Source: Methylocaldum sp002005105 (GTDB lineage Bacteria; Pseudomonadota; Gammaproteobacteria; Methylococcales; Methylococcaceae). From it: 64,000 bases of DNA. The position numbers and the translations under genes are program-made. A model generated the notes under the pieces. That model was not told the origin of the DNA. It saw only the letters and a program-made list of their open reading frames with translations, and did no database searches. Shown here piece by piece: positions 1-8,626 of this stretch. Position 1 is the stretch's first letter, and every line of letters begins with the position of its first letter. Location of the stretch: positions 496,001-560,000 of the forward strand of contig NZ_CP194902.1 in assembly GCF_051027545.1 (NCBI RefSeq). The letters are read 5' to 3'.

Positions 1-107
1 ACGACCGGGACCCCGGCCACATCTGGCTGCGCGAGGCGGTGAAAAGCATCGTGCGGGTCGAGGCGAATCCGTCGATAGACGACACCCATCGAGTTCAGGG
101 CACGTAA
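1..107 (+). CDS. C-terminal fragment of an unidentified protein (possibly LysR-type regulator)
   Basis: The window opens inside a reading frame (frame of base 3) that stops with TAA at 105-107 and leaves 34 residues. The segment HIWLREAVKSIVRVE resembles the last helix of LysR-type effector domains, where a WLRE-like motif is frequent, but the piece is too short to be sure. The stop is followed by 77 bases with no gene before the acetyltransferase start. The identification is an inference; only the open frame is seen. Confidence 0.45.
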   Translation, partial: DRDPGHIWLREAVKSIVRVEANPSIDDTHRVQGT

Positions 108-184
108 AGCCGGTTTGAGAGCCAACACCGACGCTCCCCTATGCAGTGAATAGATATTGTTGGTTTTTACCCAGGAGAAAACCC

Positions 185-712
185 ATGCGGACCGAATTCG
201 AGCATGGCGTGATCCGCGATTGGTCGGAGCACGACAAGGCCGATCTCGTGGCGCTCGCCAATAATCGCAAGATATGGCGGAATCTGACCGACCGATTCCC
301 CCATCCCTACACGGAAAGAGACGCGAACTGGTGGATAGCTCATGTCGCCGGGATGCCCGTCCGCACCTCATGGGCCATCGAAGTGGACAGCCGCGCCATC
401 GGCGGAATCGGCATCGACCCGCGGGAGGGCATTTATGCCAAATCCGCCGAATTCGGCTATTGGCTCGGCGAGCCGTATTGGGGACGGGGGATTGCTACGG
501 CCGCGGCCCGCGCGCTCGTGCCGGAAATTATGTCGCGATTCGGCCTGATTCGCCTGGAAGCCCGCGTGTTTGCGTGGAATCCGGCCTCCATGCGGGTGCT
601 GGAGAAAGCCGAGTTCAAACGGGAAGGGGTAATGCGGCGTGCCGCCTTCAAGGACGGCGTCCTTATCGACCAGGTCCTCTACGCCTATGTCGAGGAAAAC
701 ATCGACGTATAA
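185..712 (+). CDS. GNAT family N-acetyltransferase (RimJ/RimL type)
   Basis: A 175-residue protein with the GNAT fold of the RimJ/RimL subgroup, which moves an acetyl group from acetyl-CoA to an amine, often a protein N-terminus or a small molecule. The acetyl-CoA pyrophosphate loop is visible as YWGRGIATAA near residues 99-108, and the C-terminal part has the usual RLEARVFAWNPASMRVLEKAEF pattern split between strand and helix. I chose the ATG at 185 over an upstream in-frame start at 146 because AGGAGA lies just before it and homology begins there. The substrate cannot be deduced. It is followed 32 bases later by a membrane protein gene on the same strand. Confidence 0.85.
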   Translation: MRTEFEHGVIRDWSEHDKADLVALANNRKIWRNLTDRFPHPYTERDANWWIAHVAGMPVRTSWAIEVDSRAIGGIGIDPREGIYAKSAEFGYWLGEPYWGRGIATAAARALVPEIMSRFGLIRLEARVFAWNPASMRVLEKAEFKREGVMRRAAFKDGVLIDQVLYAYVEENIDV

Positions 713-744
713 TCGGCCTGCCGTTTCCTTCTCCCGAATCCATC

Positions 745-1176
745 ATGCTCAAACCGAACCAAGACATGAACCTGAACCCAAGACGTCTTCTTCTCGCGAC
801 CGCCGCCATCTTCGTATTCGCATTGCTCTGGAACGGTCTGGTCCACATGGTGATTCTCCGCGACGCCGATGCCGCGTTGGCCGGTATCGCCAGGCCGGAG
901 GCGGAAAGGAGCTTGTGGCTGTCGCTGCTGCTCACGGCCGGCATCGCATTGCTCTTCGTCCTGAGCTACATTCGCTGCGCACGGAACGGCGGCATCAAGG
1001 AAGGGCTGGTTCACGGCCTGTCCTTCGCCGTTCTCGCCGGACTCTTGGTGGATCTCAATCAATACCTGCTGTACCCCATTCCGGGAAGCCTGGCGGCACA
1101 ATGGTTTCTGTTCGGCGTGGTCGAGTTCGCCGTTTATGGGATTCTGGCCGGCTGGCTTTACCCGAAAACATCGTAG
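745..1176 (+). CDS. small integral membrane protein, function unknown
   Basis: A 143-residue protein with four predicted membrane segments at about residues 14-32, 57-75, 87-107 and 115-137. The first carries the sequence LLLATAAIFVFALLWNGLV. No catalytic motif is recognised. The start may be this ATG or the one at 766 (residue 8); neither has a strong ribosome binding site. The same open frame extends far upstream through the acetyltransferase gene, but that part is an out-of-frame shadow. It may be co-transcribed with the acetyltransferase gene. Confidence 0.65.
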   Translation: MLKPNQDMNLNPRRLLLATAAIFVFALLWNGLVHMVILRDADAALAGIARPEAERSLWLSLLLTAGIALLFVLSYIRCARNGGIKEGLVHGLSFAVLAGLLVDLNQYLLYPIPGSLAAQWFLFGVVEFAVYGILAGWLYPKTS

Positions 1177-1193
1177 GCTGCCCACGGGTTTCC

Positions 1194-1608
1194 TCACTTC
1201 CGAAGCGTCTGGCCGCCAGCTCCAGCTTCATGGGTATACAAATCACCCCTGAAACGTCGACCGCTGCGGATTGCCCATTCATCCATCGATTCGAGCAAAC
1301 GGCCCGCCGCCTCTTCGGACAGCTCATGCGCGATGAACCTGCCGGTAAGAGCATTTTCATACCTACTGTACGGGAACTCGCGAGTAGGTCGGGAATCCCT
1401 TCCCGACGGTGAAGTTGGGCTAACGGGTTCGTCGGCAAAGGATTGCCGACCTACGAATGCTTGAAGCAATTCACCCGAGCCGAAGGCGCCAACGACTTCC
1501 GCCAAGCCTGTTTTGCCGTACGAGCGAGATGAAAACGCTCAAGCTCGCGAAGAAGTGCGCTGAGCTGATAAACGGCGCATCCTTCAGAGTCGCAGCTCTA
1601 ATTTCCAT
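1194..1608 (-). pseudogene. GNAT acetyltransferase remnant interrupted by a MITE-like element
   Basis: Reading leftwards from an ATG at 1608 (preceded by AAAGG) gives MEIRAATLKDAPFIS, a typical GNAT amino end. The next residues, ALLRELER, are in another frame. Removing five bases (TCAGC) near 1565 would join them as PFISALLRELER. The frame then meets the end of a repeat element at 1540. Left of the element (below 1349) the sequence resumes as RFIAHELSEEAAGRLLESMD and runs to GDLYTHEAGAGG before a stop at 1194. Joined, the pieces read like the first 60-70 residues of a GNAT enzyme. The catalytic half is absent. So the gene shows a small frameshift, an insertion and a 3' deletion. Confidence 0.6.
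1349..1540. repeat. MITE-like element with imperfect terminal inverted repeats
   Basis: The left end starts GAGCATTTTCAT and runs to a TACGG at about base 25. The right end, read on the other strand, starts GAGCGTTTTCAT and also reaches TACGG at about base 25. Inside lie two palindromes, GTCGGGAA/TTCCCGAC and GTCGGCAA/TTGCCGAC, and a stretch of about 75 bases that recurs nearly unchanged at 16045-16127. There is no coding capacity. It splits an acetyltransferase remnant. Confidence 0.75.
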
Positions 1609-1636
1609 CTACCTTTGCCCTTCAGCCAAAAGCGGC

Positions 1637-2422
1637 TCATTTTTTCGCTTCCACCTGGAGCCGCACCATGGCGACATGGACCCGTCCCGCGGTGTCGGGA
1701 GGATTTCCGGCCAGGTAGCGCTCGGCGACAGCGTCGATGAAGAGCCCCCGCCGCTCCGCCGGGACTCTCGACGTGTAGGGATGCCAGGCGGTGCGCAGCC
1801 AACCGATGAAGGCTTGGCGGCCGGCATGCACCATGTCCTTGTCGGTCAGCCGGACCCGCTCGGCGTCGAGCCCCGCCTCCCCTAGCCAGCGGCGATAGCT
1901 CTCCGCATCGTGGAAACCGAAGGTCGATTCGAAGTTCTCGAAATTCTCCCGCCACACGGGACCGTCCGCCACGGCCTCGAACGCCGCGATCAGCGCGGCG
2001 GCAGAGCCCCGGCCGCCCATCTCCATCCGGCAGCGGCCGCCCGGCTTCAGCGCACGGGCGATGCCGGCCAATACCGGCTCATGATCCCGGACCCAGTGCA
2101 AAGCGGCATTGGAATAGACCACGGTGAATTCCTCGTCGAAAGGCAGCGTCCGGGCATCCGCCTGCCGGAACTCGAGGTTAGGGTAATCCGACGCCGGAAA
2201 CCGTCTTGCTGCATAGCCGATCATGTCTTCCGAAAGATCGACGCCGACCACGCCGCCGAACGGCACCCGCTGCGCCAGTTCCGCCGTGATTCGGCCGTCG
2301 CCGCAGCCGATGTCCAGCACCCGGTCGTCCGGGCGCAGGTTCAGGCCGCTCAACAGTTCGCGCGCCCAAGCTTCCTGACCGGCCGAATGGCGGGCATAGT
2401 CTTCCGGGTTCCAGCGATACAT
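1637..2422 (-). CDS. class I SAM-dependent methyltransferase (trans-aconitate methyltransferase-like)
   Basis: A 261-residue cytosolic methyltransferase. The SAM-binding motif I is VLDIGCGDGRIT near residues 34-45, the acidic residue after strand 2 is in GVDLSEDM, and motif IV is VYSNAALHWV. The start MYRWNPEDYARHS and the SNAALHW segment resemble trans-aconitate 2-methyltransferase and its relatives, but the substrate is not proven. The start at 2422 is preceded by AGGAGAAA on the minus strand. The much longer upstream open frame is non-coding. The gene stands alone between the acetyltransferase remnant and a repeat block. Confidence 0.85.
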   Translation of the reverse strand: MYRWNPEDYARHSAGQEAWARELLSGLNLRPDDRVLDIGCGDGRITAELAQRVPFGGVVGVDLSEDMIGYAARRFPASDYPNLEFRQADARTLPFDEEFTVVYSNAALHWVRDHEPVLAGIARALKPGGRCRMEMGGRGSAAALIAAFEAVADGPVWRENFENFESTFGFHDAESYRRWLGEAGLDAERVRLTDKDMVHAGRQAFIGWLRTAWHPYTSRVPAERRGLFIDAVAERYLAGNPPDTAGRVHVAMVRLQVEAKK

Positions 2423-2608
2423 CGTTTTTCTCCTCGTAATGAACAGGTGTGAGCAAGAATGCCGAAAGAACGCATGGAGGAAAAACGATGTTTGGCGATG
2501 TCGCCATCGCGTCTCGCGATGGCCCGAATCAAACCGCCCCGCCGGCGAGATGATCCGGTCGCGGATACCGCCTTGGAAATCAAGCCGCGGGCCGAGCGGC
2601 CTAATGTC

Positions 2609-2807
2609 GCGAAGGGATTCGCGACCTAGAGCGACACGGTCGTAGATCGGCAACCCTTTGCCGACTGAGCTGTGTCGGAAAGGAATTTCCGACCTATGGC
2701 AGCTGTGGCGCCGCACAGAACCGTAGATGCCACAGCGGCACGATCGTAGGTCGGCAATCCTTTGCCGACTGAGCTGTGTCCGAAAGGAATTTCCGACCTG
2801 CGGCAGC
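2609..2807. repeat. palindromic repeat block, tandem copy
   Basis: The gene-free stretch 2423-2834 holds a GTCGCGAA/TTCGCGAC palindrome near 2603-2625, then two direct copies of a block of about 63 bases (2641-2704 and 2745-2807). Each copy contains GTCGGCAA/TTGCCGAC followed by GTCGGAAA/TTTCCGAC-type arms. No open frame with coding character is seen. Confidence 0.8.
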
Positions 2808-2834
2808 CGGCCGCCCCATAGGACCGTGGATGCT

Positions 2835-3725
2835 CTAAGCCGCTCCTCCGGCGAGATGATCCAACAACAGCCGCGCCGCCCCTGACAACCCCTCCAGCGA
2901 ACGGACGCAGAGATGAAGCCGGCGCTTTGCCCAGTCATCGTTCAAAACGACCGGCACCAGTCCCAGCGATGCGGTATAAGGCGTCGTGGCGGCCCGCGGC
3001 ACCACGCCGATGCCGAGCCCCGCCGCCACCATGGCGCAGACGGCGTCGAAGCTGGTAACCCGTATCTTGAGATTGAGCGGCCGGCCCGCATCGGCGGCGG
3101 CGCGGAGTAGCCGGTAGTGCAGCGAGCTGTCGCTGTGGAGCCCGACGAAATCCGAGTCCAGCGTCTCGCAAAAATCGACGCGCTCGCGCGAAGCCAGCGG
3201 ATGGTCCGGCTGAACGATCAAGACCAGTTCGTCTTCGCGGAACGGAATCATCATGAGCCCGTCCTCGGCGGCTATCTCGCTCACGATGCCCAAATCGGCA
3301 AGATTGTCGGCTACGGCCCGGACGACGACGCCGCTCACGTGCTCTTCCAGGTGTACCTGAATCTCCGGATGGGCCGACAGAAACGAGGCGAGCGCCGAAG
3401 GCAGGAATTCCACGATGGCCGAGATGTTGGCGAATACCCGCACCTGCCCTCGAACTCCCGCCGAATAGCCGCGCAGCTCCCGGTCCAGTTGCCCGGCCTG
3501 ATGCAGGACGGCGCGGGCGCGTACGAGCAATGCAAGGCCGGCCGGCGTCGGCGCGACGCCCTTGCTGCTCCGCACCAGCAGCGCCGTACCGTACCCCGCT
3601 TCGAGATCCGACAGCCGCTTGCTGACGGCCGAAGCGACCGTATGACAGTGCTCGGCCGCCTTGGCAATGCTGCCGGCCTCGGCCACGGCGACAAACAGTT
3701 CGAGATCGCGTAAATCGAAATGCAT
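2835..3725 (-). CDS. LysR-family transcriptional regulator
   Basis: A 296-residue regulator. The N-terminal winged helix-turn-helix is clear in residues 1-62 (LRDLELFVAVAEAGSIAKAA, then SAVSKRLSDLE), followed by the periplasmic-binding-like effector domain from about residue 92 to the end. LysR proteins bind a small ligand and usually control a neighbouring gene and themselves. The nearest neighbour upstream is the DUF3047-like gene 57 bases away on the same strand, so the usual divergent arrangement is missing here. Ligand and targets are unknown. Confidence 0.9.
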   Translation of the reverse strand: MHFDLRDLELFVAVAEAGSIAKAAEHCHTVASAVSKRLSDLEAGYGTALLVRSSKGVAPTPAGLALLVRARAVLHQAGQLDRELRGYSAGVRGQVRVFANISAIVEFLPSALASFLSAHPEIQVHLEEHVSGVVVRAVADNLADLGIVSEIAAEDGLMMIPFREDELVLIVQPDHPLASRERVDFCETLDSDFVGLHSDSSLHYRLLRAAADAGRPLNLKIRVTSFDAVCAMVAAGLGIGVVPRAATTPYTASLGLVPVVLNDDWAKRRLHLCVRSLEGLSGAARLLLDHLAGGAA

Positions 3726-3782
3726 GGATTGGTCCCGTCAACGATAACGCCGTTGCGTTAAGCCGCCACGACGCAGCCGGGC

Positions 3783-4877
3783 TTATTGTATCGACGTCAC
3801 CCCTTCCCTCGTCACGAACTCGATGCCGGAATACCGGCATTCTCCTTCCCGCCCCTGAAAGAAGCTCACTGCGATCAGCCACACCCGCACGATGCGAGCC
3901 GGCGGCGGGCCGCCGATGAAGTCCAGGTAATCGCGGTGGACATCGCGCTCCTCGTTGAACCAATCGCCCAGACCCTCGCGGCCGGAACGGATCGCCACAT
4001 GGGTTTCGCGCGCGGTCCAGGTGGGAATCGGGCAGCGGTAGGCGGTGCCCACGGGCAGCTCGGCGCTCCAGTAATAGGTGATGTCCTGGCCGTTGTCGAA
4101 TTCCACGGCGATGCTCATGTAATCGTGGGTCGCGAGCGTGTCCTCGCGCACCTCCGAGGGCAGGCGATCCATGCGCCAGGCCCAGCGCAAGCGCGTGTTC
4201 GGCTCGAATGGCAGGGAAACGTCCTTCTGCAACAAACCCACATCGCGATGGGTGTGGCAGCAGATGGCCGGTTCCTTTTCCGGAGTCCGGCAGGATCGGT
4301 AGATTTCCGCAGGCCCCACGAACCACAGATAGTTCCAACCTGGCGGCGGGACGACCGGATCGGTCAAACGGTCGATTTCGGACGCGACTAGGCCGTCCAC
4401 GTCGCCGAGCGCCGCCAGCCTTTTCAGCCCTTCGATCGGTTCGACCCGCCAGCGTACGATCAAGGCCGCCAGGCAACCGCTCGCCTGCTCGTAGACTTCG
4501 TCCGGCGTCGCCAACTCGCCGGTTCGGGTGGCCCATTCGCCGGGAAAATAGCTGGCGAGATACAGCCGATCCGGCTTTTCTACGGCGAAGGTATTGCTCG
4601 CTCGGGTGCCGCGGAAGATTTCGCCGTCCGGACCGATTCGGCACCATAGCTGGAAATCGGCGCCGAACCAGAGATCGGTGCCCTTGAGGCAGGTCTTGCC
4701 CACGGCAAAGGTGGTCACCCGCTCGCCCGCGGACAAGTCGATGCCGGTATCCAGCCAGGGTTTTCGATCCGAGGGAATATCGATGAAGGCGTAATCGATC
4801 ATATTGTCCTTTGAGAGCTGGCTCAGCAAAGCCTCGAAACGCGATTGAAATTCCGTGCGTGTCAATGTGTCGTTCAT
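3783..4877 (-). CDS. DUF3047-like protein
   Basis: A 364-residue protein with no signal peptide. The C-terminal half has features of DUF3047: LRWAWRMDRLP near 230, then DYMSIAVEFDNG, TYYWS and CPIPTWTARETHVAI, ending in DYLDFIGGPPPARIVRVWLIA. The N-terminal half (1-180) is not recognised. The function of the family is unknown. It diverges from an AraC-type regulator gene with only 47 bases between the starts, which suggests that the regulator controls it. A LysR gene follows downstream. Confidence 0.6.
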   Translation of the reverse strand: MNDTLTRTEFQSRFEALLSQLSKDNMIDYAFIDIPSDRKPWLDTGIDLSAGERVTTFAVGKTCLKGTDLWFGADFQLWCRIGPDGEIFRGTRASNTFAVEKPDRLYLASYFPGEWATRTGELATPDEVYEQASGCLAALIVRWRVEPIEGLKRLAALGDVDGLVASEIDRLTDPVVPPPGWNYLWFVGPAEIYRSCRTPEKEPAICCHTHRDVGLLQKDVSLPFEPNTRLRWAWRMDRLPSEVREDTLATHDYMSIAVEFDNGQDITYYWSAELPVGTAYRCPIPTWTARETHVAIRSGREGLGDWFNEERDVHRDYLDFIGGPPPARIVRVWLIAVSFFQGREGECRYSGIEFVTREGVTSIQ

Positions 4878-4924
4878 GGAAATCCTCCCGGAAAAGTTCT
4901 GGAAAACGCCGGTTCCGGTTCATT

Positions 4925-5824
4925 ATGATGGACGGCGTATCACTATGGATTGCCGAGCCGCCAGACCGTCTCCGCCTATGGCCGGCGCTCGGGATTGTAC
5001 TCACGTCTCGCCGACAGGACTTGCATAAACTGGCTATGCGCGCGCTTTATCCCGGGACTTCGCAGCTTTACATGGGACACGGACGGGTACTCTATTGCGG
5101 TCCGATCCAGCATCTGGAAACCCACGTCTATGGCGCCAACGTGCTGCACGTGGGCATCTATCGCCCGTTTCGGATCAGGCTGGCAGACGGCGAATGGCGG
5201 AGTTGCCGTTGCGCGGTGGTGCCCGCGGGGATTCGGCATGCCCTGGATATGGCCGGCGGCGTGCACGGAAAGCTGTTCGTGGAGCGAAACGGCCCCGACG
5301 CGACAGGATTCCGGAAGCGTTTTCCGTATTCGGAAACGACAGTAAGGTTTTTCGAGGATGCGGAAACGATCGAATGCTTTCGCTGGGTCCACGAGGAAGA
5401 CCCGAACCGTATCGCCGTCGAACAGCGCCTGGATCGGCTGCTGAATACCCGCGATCAGCCGCCGATCGAGTTGGATGAACGCATTCGGCAGGTCATCGAG
5501 CGAATTTGCCGCGAGCCGGACCGGAATTTCTCGCAAGAGGAGTTGGCGAAGCTGGTCGACCTTTCACCCTCCCGCTTCCTTCATCTGTTCCGCCAGTGCA
5601 CCGGCCTGCCTTACCGTCGATTCCGTCTGTGGAAGCGGATGGTGTCGGCCTTGGAACTGCTGCATGCCAGCGACACTCTGACCCGCGCCGCGCTGGACGC
5701 GGGTTTCGCCGACGCGACGCATTTCAGCCACAGCTTTCGCGATACCTTCGGCGTGAACCCCGCGCCCGTTTTCAGGAATATCGGCCGCTTCGAAGTGAGC
5801 CCCGAAATGGTGGATAAACGATAA
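4925..5824 (+). CDS. AraC-family transcriptional regulator
   Basis: About 299 residues. The C-terminal 100 residues contain two helix-turn-helix units (SQEELAKLVDLSPSRFLHLF, then TRAALDAGFADATHFSHSFR with the signature end FGVNPAPVFR). The N-terminal part (about 25-130) looks like a cupin ligand pocket with HLETHVYGANVLHVG. The start is uncertain: ATGs at 4925, 4928 and 5036 are all possible and none has a strong ribosome binding site. It is transcribed away from the DUF3047-like gene and is its likely regulator. Confidence 0.85.
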   Translation: MMDGVSLWIAEPPDRLRLWPALGIVLTSRRQDLHKLAMRALYPGTSQLYMGHGRVLYCGPIQHLETHVYGANVLHVGIYRPFRIRLADGEWRSCRCAVVPAGIRHALDMAGGVHGKLFVERNGPDATGFRKRFPYSETTVRFFEDAETIECFRWVHEEDPNRIAVEQRLDRLLNTRDQPPIELDERIRQVIERICREPDRNFSQEELAKLVDLSPSRFLHLFRQCTGLPYRRFRLWKRMVSALELLHASDTLTRAALDAGFADATHFSHSFRDTFGVNPAPVFRNIGRFEVSPEMVDKR

Positions 5825-6084
5825 GCGTCTTCGTCGGCAAGGGATTGCCGACCTACAACCGTGTCGCCCCGTAGGTCGGGAATCCTTTCCCGACGCCACC
5901 TGCCGACCGAGCGTCTTCGTCGGCAAAGGGTTGCCGACCTACAACCGTGCCGCCCGGTAGGTCGGGAATCCTTTCCCGACGCCGCATCCCGACCGAGCGT
6001 CTTCGTCGGCAAAGGGTTGCCAACCTACGAAGGTTTGAGTCGATCTATCCTGACTGTAGGCGCCAACGACTTCCGCCGGGCACG
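5825..6084. repeat. 86-bp tandem repeat and decayed element end
   Basis: The block GCGTCTTCGTCGGCAA begins at 5825, 5911 and 5997, giving an exact 86-base period for two and a half copies. Each copy holds GTCGGCAA/TTGCCGAC and GTCGGGAA/TTCCCGAC hairpins. The last part (about 6050-6082, GGCGCCAACGACTTCCGCC) matches the right-hand interior of the MITE-like elements at 1349 and 15612. It abuts the stop codon of the following minus-strand gene. Confidence 0.85.
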
Positions 6085-6086
6085 TT

Positions 6087-7517
6087 TCAGTCGTCGAAAT
6101 CCGTTCCGGAATCCCGGCCGGCAAGCCCCTCATCCAGAAACCGGAAAATGGCCGGATTCCCGCAACCCGCGGCATTGAAGCGCAGCCAGGGCGAGGCTTC
6201 CTGCTGAGGTCTGAACAGAGCGCCCGGTGCCAGCATGATGCCCTGCTTGGCCGCCGCCGCGGCCAGCGACGTGGCATTCTCGGACGCATCGCGGCGAGCC
6301 CAGATGAACAGTCCGTCCTCCGCGTCCTGGTAAATTTCCAGCCCGCTGCTTTCGAGGTTTCTGACCGCCTCGCCGCGCGCCTTGCGGAGGCGTGAGCGCA
6401 GTTTTTCCAGGTGTTTCCGGTAATAGCCGTCGGTAAGGAGTTCGTAGACCAGCCGCTCGTCGATTTCCGAGGTGGTCAGGCTGGTCAGGAGCTTGAGATC
6501 GGTGAGACTCTCGGCGATTTCGTACTTGCAGGCCAGAAAACCGACCCGGAGACTTGCGGAAACGGTTTTCGAAAAACTGCTGACGAACAGCACCCGCTCC
6601 AGCTGGTCGAGCGTCGCAAGGCGCGTCGCCTGTCCGGTCAACAAATCGCCGTAGATATCGTCCTCCACGATCATCAGATCGTAGCGCTCGGCCAGTTGCA
6701 AAACCCGGTAGGCCACCGCCTGGGTAATGCTGACGCCGGTCGGGTTGTGGAGCAGCGTGTTGGTGAAAAACACCTTGGGCCGGTGCTCCTCGATGAGGCT
6801 TTCCATCGCGGCGGTATCCGGCCCCTGAGTAGTCCAGGGTACGCCGACCAGCCGCGCCCCCGAAAGCTTCAGGTAACCGAACAGGGTGTAATAGCCGGGA
6901 TCGTCCACCAGCACGGCGTCGCCCGGTTTGACGAACAGCCGGCTGATCAGGTCCAGGGCATGAGTGGCCCCGCGGGTGGTGACGATCTGCCGGGGAGAGC
7001 AGCCGATGCCCTGATCGTCGAGCCGCCGCGCCAGCAGGGACCGCAGCGGTTCGTAGCCGGCCGGCAGACCGTATCCGGTCAGATAGGTGCCGCTCTTGCG
7101 GGCGAGGGTGCGGAGGCTGCGCTGAATGCCCTCGCCGTCCATCCATTCGCCGGGCAGCCAGCCGGCGCCGGGCATGGCGATGTGCGGCTGTTCCTGCAAG
7201 GCGTTGCGGAGCAGCCAGAGCACGTCCATGGCCCGCTCGAGCCGGCAGGACTGATTCACCGCAGCGCCGGATTCCGAGCGTTGAGCCACGTAAAAACCCG
7301 ACCCCTGCCGGGATTTCAGATAGCCCATCGCCACCAGCCGGTCGAAGGCCTGGACCACGGTGAACTTGCTGACCCGGTGCTCGTTCGCGAAATGCCGGAT
7401 CGACGGCAGGCGCGCGCCGGGCCGCAAGGCGCGCTCGTCGACGCGCTGCTTGATGCCCGCCACGATCTGTTCGATCAAGGGCCGGCTGTCGTGGGGATCG
7501 AGGTTGAGGGAATTCAT
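6087..7517 (-). CDS. MocR/PdxR-type regulator (GntR winged helix fused to aminotransferase domain)
   Basis: A 476-residue protein. Residues 1-75 form a GntR winged helix (RPLIEQIVAGIKQRV, LPSIRHFANEHRVSKFTVVQAFDRL). Residues about 110-470 form a fold-type I aminotransferase domain with the PLP lysine at K317 in SSFSKTVSASLRVG, plus NPTG and DDIYGD motifs. Such regulators sense PLP or an amino-compound adduct and often control a divergent transporter or enzyme. An EamA exporter gene diverges 129 bases away and is the likely target. It is not clear which amine is sensed. The extreme C-terminus abuts a repeat block. Confidence 0.9.
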   Translation of the reverse strand: MNSLNLDPHDSRPLIEQIVAGIKQRVDERALRPGARLPSIRHFANEHRVSKFTVVQAFDRLVAMGYLKSRQGSGFYVAQRSESGAAVNQSCRLERAMDVLWLLRNALQEQPHIAMPGAGWLPGEWMDGEGIQRSLRTLARKSGTYLTGYGLPAGYEPLRSLLARRLDDQGIGCSPRQIVTTRGATHALDLISRLFVKPGDAVLVDDPGYYTLFGYLKLSGARLVGVPWTTQGPDTAAMESLIEEHRPKVFFTNTLLHNPTGVSITQAVAYRVLQLAERYDLMIVEDDIYGDLLTGQATRLATLDQLERVLFVSSFSKTVSASLRVGFLACKYEIAESLTDLKLLTSLTTSEIDERLVYELLTDGYYRKHLEKLRSRLRKARGEAVRNLESSGLEIYQDAEDGLFIWARRDASENATSLAAAAAKQGIMLAPGALFRPQQEASPWLRFNAAGCGNPAIFRFLDEGLAGRDSGTDFDD

Positions 7518-7645
7518 GATTGTTATGGCTCCGCGACCGGTACAGGATGGCCGAACGGATCGTCAACTGTATCTGTATTGTCCGCCGGCGGCAATTTATT
7601 GTACGGCCACCACGCTACGAAAACACGCTCGGGGAATCGGTTGTC

Positions 7646-8626
7646 ATGCAGTCGAACACGTCGAAGATACGCCGGGGTTGGCTTCTCGCTATTTTGGGAA
7701 TTGCCGGCTTCAGTCTGACCTTGCCCGCAACGCGCGTCGCCGTCCTGCATCTCGATCCCTGGTTCGTTGCCTTTGGACGCGGCGTGCTTGCGTCTGGACT
7801 GGCGGCAATCGCTTTGCTGGTCACCCGGCAACCTTGGCCGAAGCGTCATCAGCTTCGAGGCTTAGCCTTGGTCGCATTGGGGGTCATCATCGGCTTCCCG
7901 GTGCTTTCGGCCTGGGCCATGCGCGAACTGCCGGCGTCCCACGGCGGCATCGCGCTTTCGGTCACGCCCTTGGCCACGGCCTGTTTCGGCGCGTGGTTGG
8001 CGGGCGAGCGGCTGCCCGGACGCTTTTGGATCGCGGCGCTGATCGGTGCGGCCGCGGTGTTCGCGTTCGCCTTCGAAGCCGGGGGCGGCAGCCTTCGCTC
8101 GGGCGATCTCTGGCTGTTCGTGGCGTCTTTGCTGGCCGCGCTCGGTTATGCCGAGGGCGCCAGGCTGACCCGCATTCTGGGGGGCTGGCAGGTGATCAGC
8201 TGGGCCCTGGTGCTGTCGGTGCCTTGGTTGCTGGGACCGCTGTGCTGGATCATGGCGCATACCGATCTCTCGGCGCCGTTCGACGCTTGGGCCGGGTTCG
8301 CTTATGTCGCCGTGGTCAGCCAGTTCCTGGCATTCATATTGTGGTATCGCGGTCTGGCCGTGGGCGGTATCGCAAAGATCGGCCAGATACAACTGCTGCA
8401 GCCATTCCTGACCTTGGGCGCCTCCGCGTTATGGCTGGGGGAGGCGTTGAGCGGTTCGCTGCTCGGCGTGGCTGCCGTCGTAGTGACAAGCCTTTGGGTC
8501 AGTCAGCACTCTCCGATGCGGCAGTCGGCGGAAATCAAGCGCGAAGGCCGCCGAATTCGCCATTCAATGACATTACGGACCGAGAAAAATCAAATCTTAA
8601 TGAGGAACGATCATGAAGCTTTATGA
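7646..8626 (+). CDS. EamA/DMT-family inner membrane transporter
   Basis: About 326 residues with ten predicted membrane segments in two EamA repeats (start GWLLAILGIAGFSLTLPATR; second half SGDLWLFVASLLAALGYAEG). Family members export amino acids or metabolites. I chose the ATG at 7646, preceded by GGGGA, because the longer frame from 7520 adds an unlikely basic tail. The last about 35 residues are charged and overlap the following GST gene by 14 bases in another frame, suggesting coupled translation. It diverges from the MocR regulator gene. Confidence 0.88.
   Translation: MQSNTSKIRRGWLLAILGIAGFSLTLPATRVAVLHLDPWFVAFGRGVLASGLAAIALLVTRQPWPKRHQLRGLALVALGVIIGFPVLSAWAMRELPASHGGIALSVTPLATACFGAWLAGERLPGRFWIAALIGAAAVFAFAFEAGGGSLRSGDLWLFVASLLAALGYAEGARLTRILGGWQVISWALVLSVPWLLGPLCWIMAHTDLSAPFDAWAGFAYVAVVSQFLAFILWYRGLAVGGIAKIGQIQLLQPFLTLGASALWLGEALSGSLLGVAAVVVTSLWVSQHSPMRQSAEIKREGRRIRHSMTLRTEKNQILMRNDHEAL

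Noticed and set aside
1584..2938. Extended frame upstream of the methyltransferase start (to 2938)
   Set aside because: The extension runs through tandem palindromic repeats and has no homology; the ATG at 2422 has its own ribosome binding site.
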